From positions 60,758,015 through 60,822,014 of the forward strand of contig NC_057823.1 of the NCBI RefSeq assembly GCF_910594005.1: DNA of 64,000 nucleotides. The letters run 5' to 3'. Every line of letters begins with the position of its first letter. The stretch's first letter is position 1. A program made the position numbers and the translations under genes. This document shows, one piece after another, positions 63,396 through 64,000 of this stretch. The stretch is from Cervus elaphus. Its lineage: Eukaryota > Chordata > Mammalia > Artiodactyla > Cervidae. The notes beneath the pieces were generated by a model. The model was given only the letters and a program-made list of their open reading frames with translations. It was not told the DNA's origin and made no database searches.

Positions 63396-63865
63396 ATTAC
63401 ATATATACTATGGAGTATTACTCAGTCATAAAAAAGAATGACTAATGCCATTTGCAGCAACATAGATGGACCAACATATTATTAGCTAAATGAAATAAGT
63501 TAAAGACATATCACTCATATGTGAAATCTAATTTTTAAAGAATGATACAAATGAACTTATTTACAAACCAGAAAAAGACTCACAAATTTCAAAACAAACT
63601 TATCTCTACCAGAGGGGCAACATGGATGGAGAGGGATAAATTAGGATGTTGGGATTAACACAAACAGACTACTATATATAAGATGGATAACCAACAGGCA
63701 CTTACTGTATAGCACAGTGAACTCTACTCAATAGTCTGTAAAAAGCCTATATAAGAAAAGAATTTGGAAAAGAATAAATATATGTATATGTATAACTGAA
63801 TCACTTTGCTATGCATCTGAAACTTAACACAACATTGTAAATCAACTAAAATCCAATAAAATTTT

Positions 63866-64000
63866 TTTTTAAATTTTAGTTCTGCTCATCCGAGAAAAAT
63901 AAAGCTTAGGTTCACCCAATAAATTCCCCTAACTTATTCATCTTGTTCAAGAAAGGCATTTAAAAGTAGAAAACTGACAATTCAGAAGTATATTTTGATA
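63866..64000. other. No recognised feature at the window end
   Basis: Short AT-rich flank after the L1 3' end. Confidence 0.4.

Larger units (their letters stand above)
56150..63865 (+). repeat. Long old L1 with ORF1 and ORF2 remnants
   Basis: ORF1 coiled-coil pieces are open at 56370-56648 and 56657-56809 (LIKRMEAQTKKLQEMFNEEL; ITEVEEQISELEDRIMEI). ORF2 follows; its RT is partly open at 59405-59956 (TEKAFDKIQHPH, LSLFVDDMIVY). The 3' UTR ends near 63865 (GTAAATCAACTAAAATCCAA). Interrupted by SINEs, an L1 3' end and an LTR with BovB. ORF2 is broken by many stops. Confidence 0.82.

Overview
This is ruminant, almost certainly bovid, nuclear DNA. It is AT-rich and built mostly from interspersed repeats: BovB (RTE-type LINE) copies with their GTTCAGTTCAGT-type 3' ends, tRNA-derived Bov-tA/Bov-A and CHR-2 SINEs, ruminant L1 3' ends, older mammalian L1s, a Tigger-like DNA transposon and endogenous retroviral pieces. 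No rRNA, tRNA gene, CRISPR or prokaryotic feature is visible. The genes are multi-exon and very small, so no single ORF reports them; I rebuilt them by reading splice sites and reading frames by eye.

The biology is a cluster of secreted Kazal-type serine protease inhibitors (SPINK family). Gene 1 (+ strand, 15747-19369) has four exons and encodes an intact 87-residue precursor with a signal peptide and one six-cysteine Kazal domain (predicted P1 Asn). Gene A (- strand, 32738 down to 29640) has four exons and encodes an intact 90-residue precursor with predicted P1 Arg, the kind expected of a trypsin/acrosin-type inhibitor. Gene B (- strand, 52948 down to 47021) is a tandem paralogue of A. Its signal-peptide exon and linker exon are open, but the Kazal exon, last exon, TATA-like box and poly(A) signal are damaged, so I call it a pseudogene. 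Gene 1 and gene A are convergent.

Layout. 1-15.5 kb: repeats only (BovB, Bov-tA, L1, an ERV-L-like pol remnant, an LTR, and a GC-rich block with a degenerate ~66-bp period). 15.7-19.7 kb: gene 1. 19.7-22.7 kb: SINEs and unassigned sequence. 22.7-24.3 kb: a truncated flank (unit C) paralogous to the 3' flanks of A and B. 24.3-33.9 kb: unit A, with an L1 > Tigger > BovB > poly(A) nest and two young L1 insertions on its 3' side. 34-44.6 kb: an old L1 broken up by a SINE, an LTR and a full-length BovB that itself holds an inverted BovB. 44.6-53.9 kb: unit B, with a near full-length BovB in its last intron. 54-56.1 kb: unassigned. 56.1-63.9 kb: a long old L1 interrupted by a SINE, an L1 3' end and an LTR carrying a BovB.

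Units C, A and B all begin with the same old L1 3' end at the same relative position, so that L1 predates the duplications; the BovB in B and the young L1s in A arrived later. The window therefore records birth, decay and repeat colonisation in a SPINK cluster. Expression and activity are inference; family calls rest on motifs and memory of the families, with no database search.
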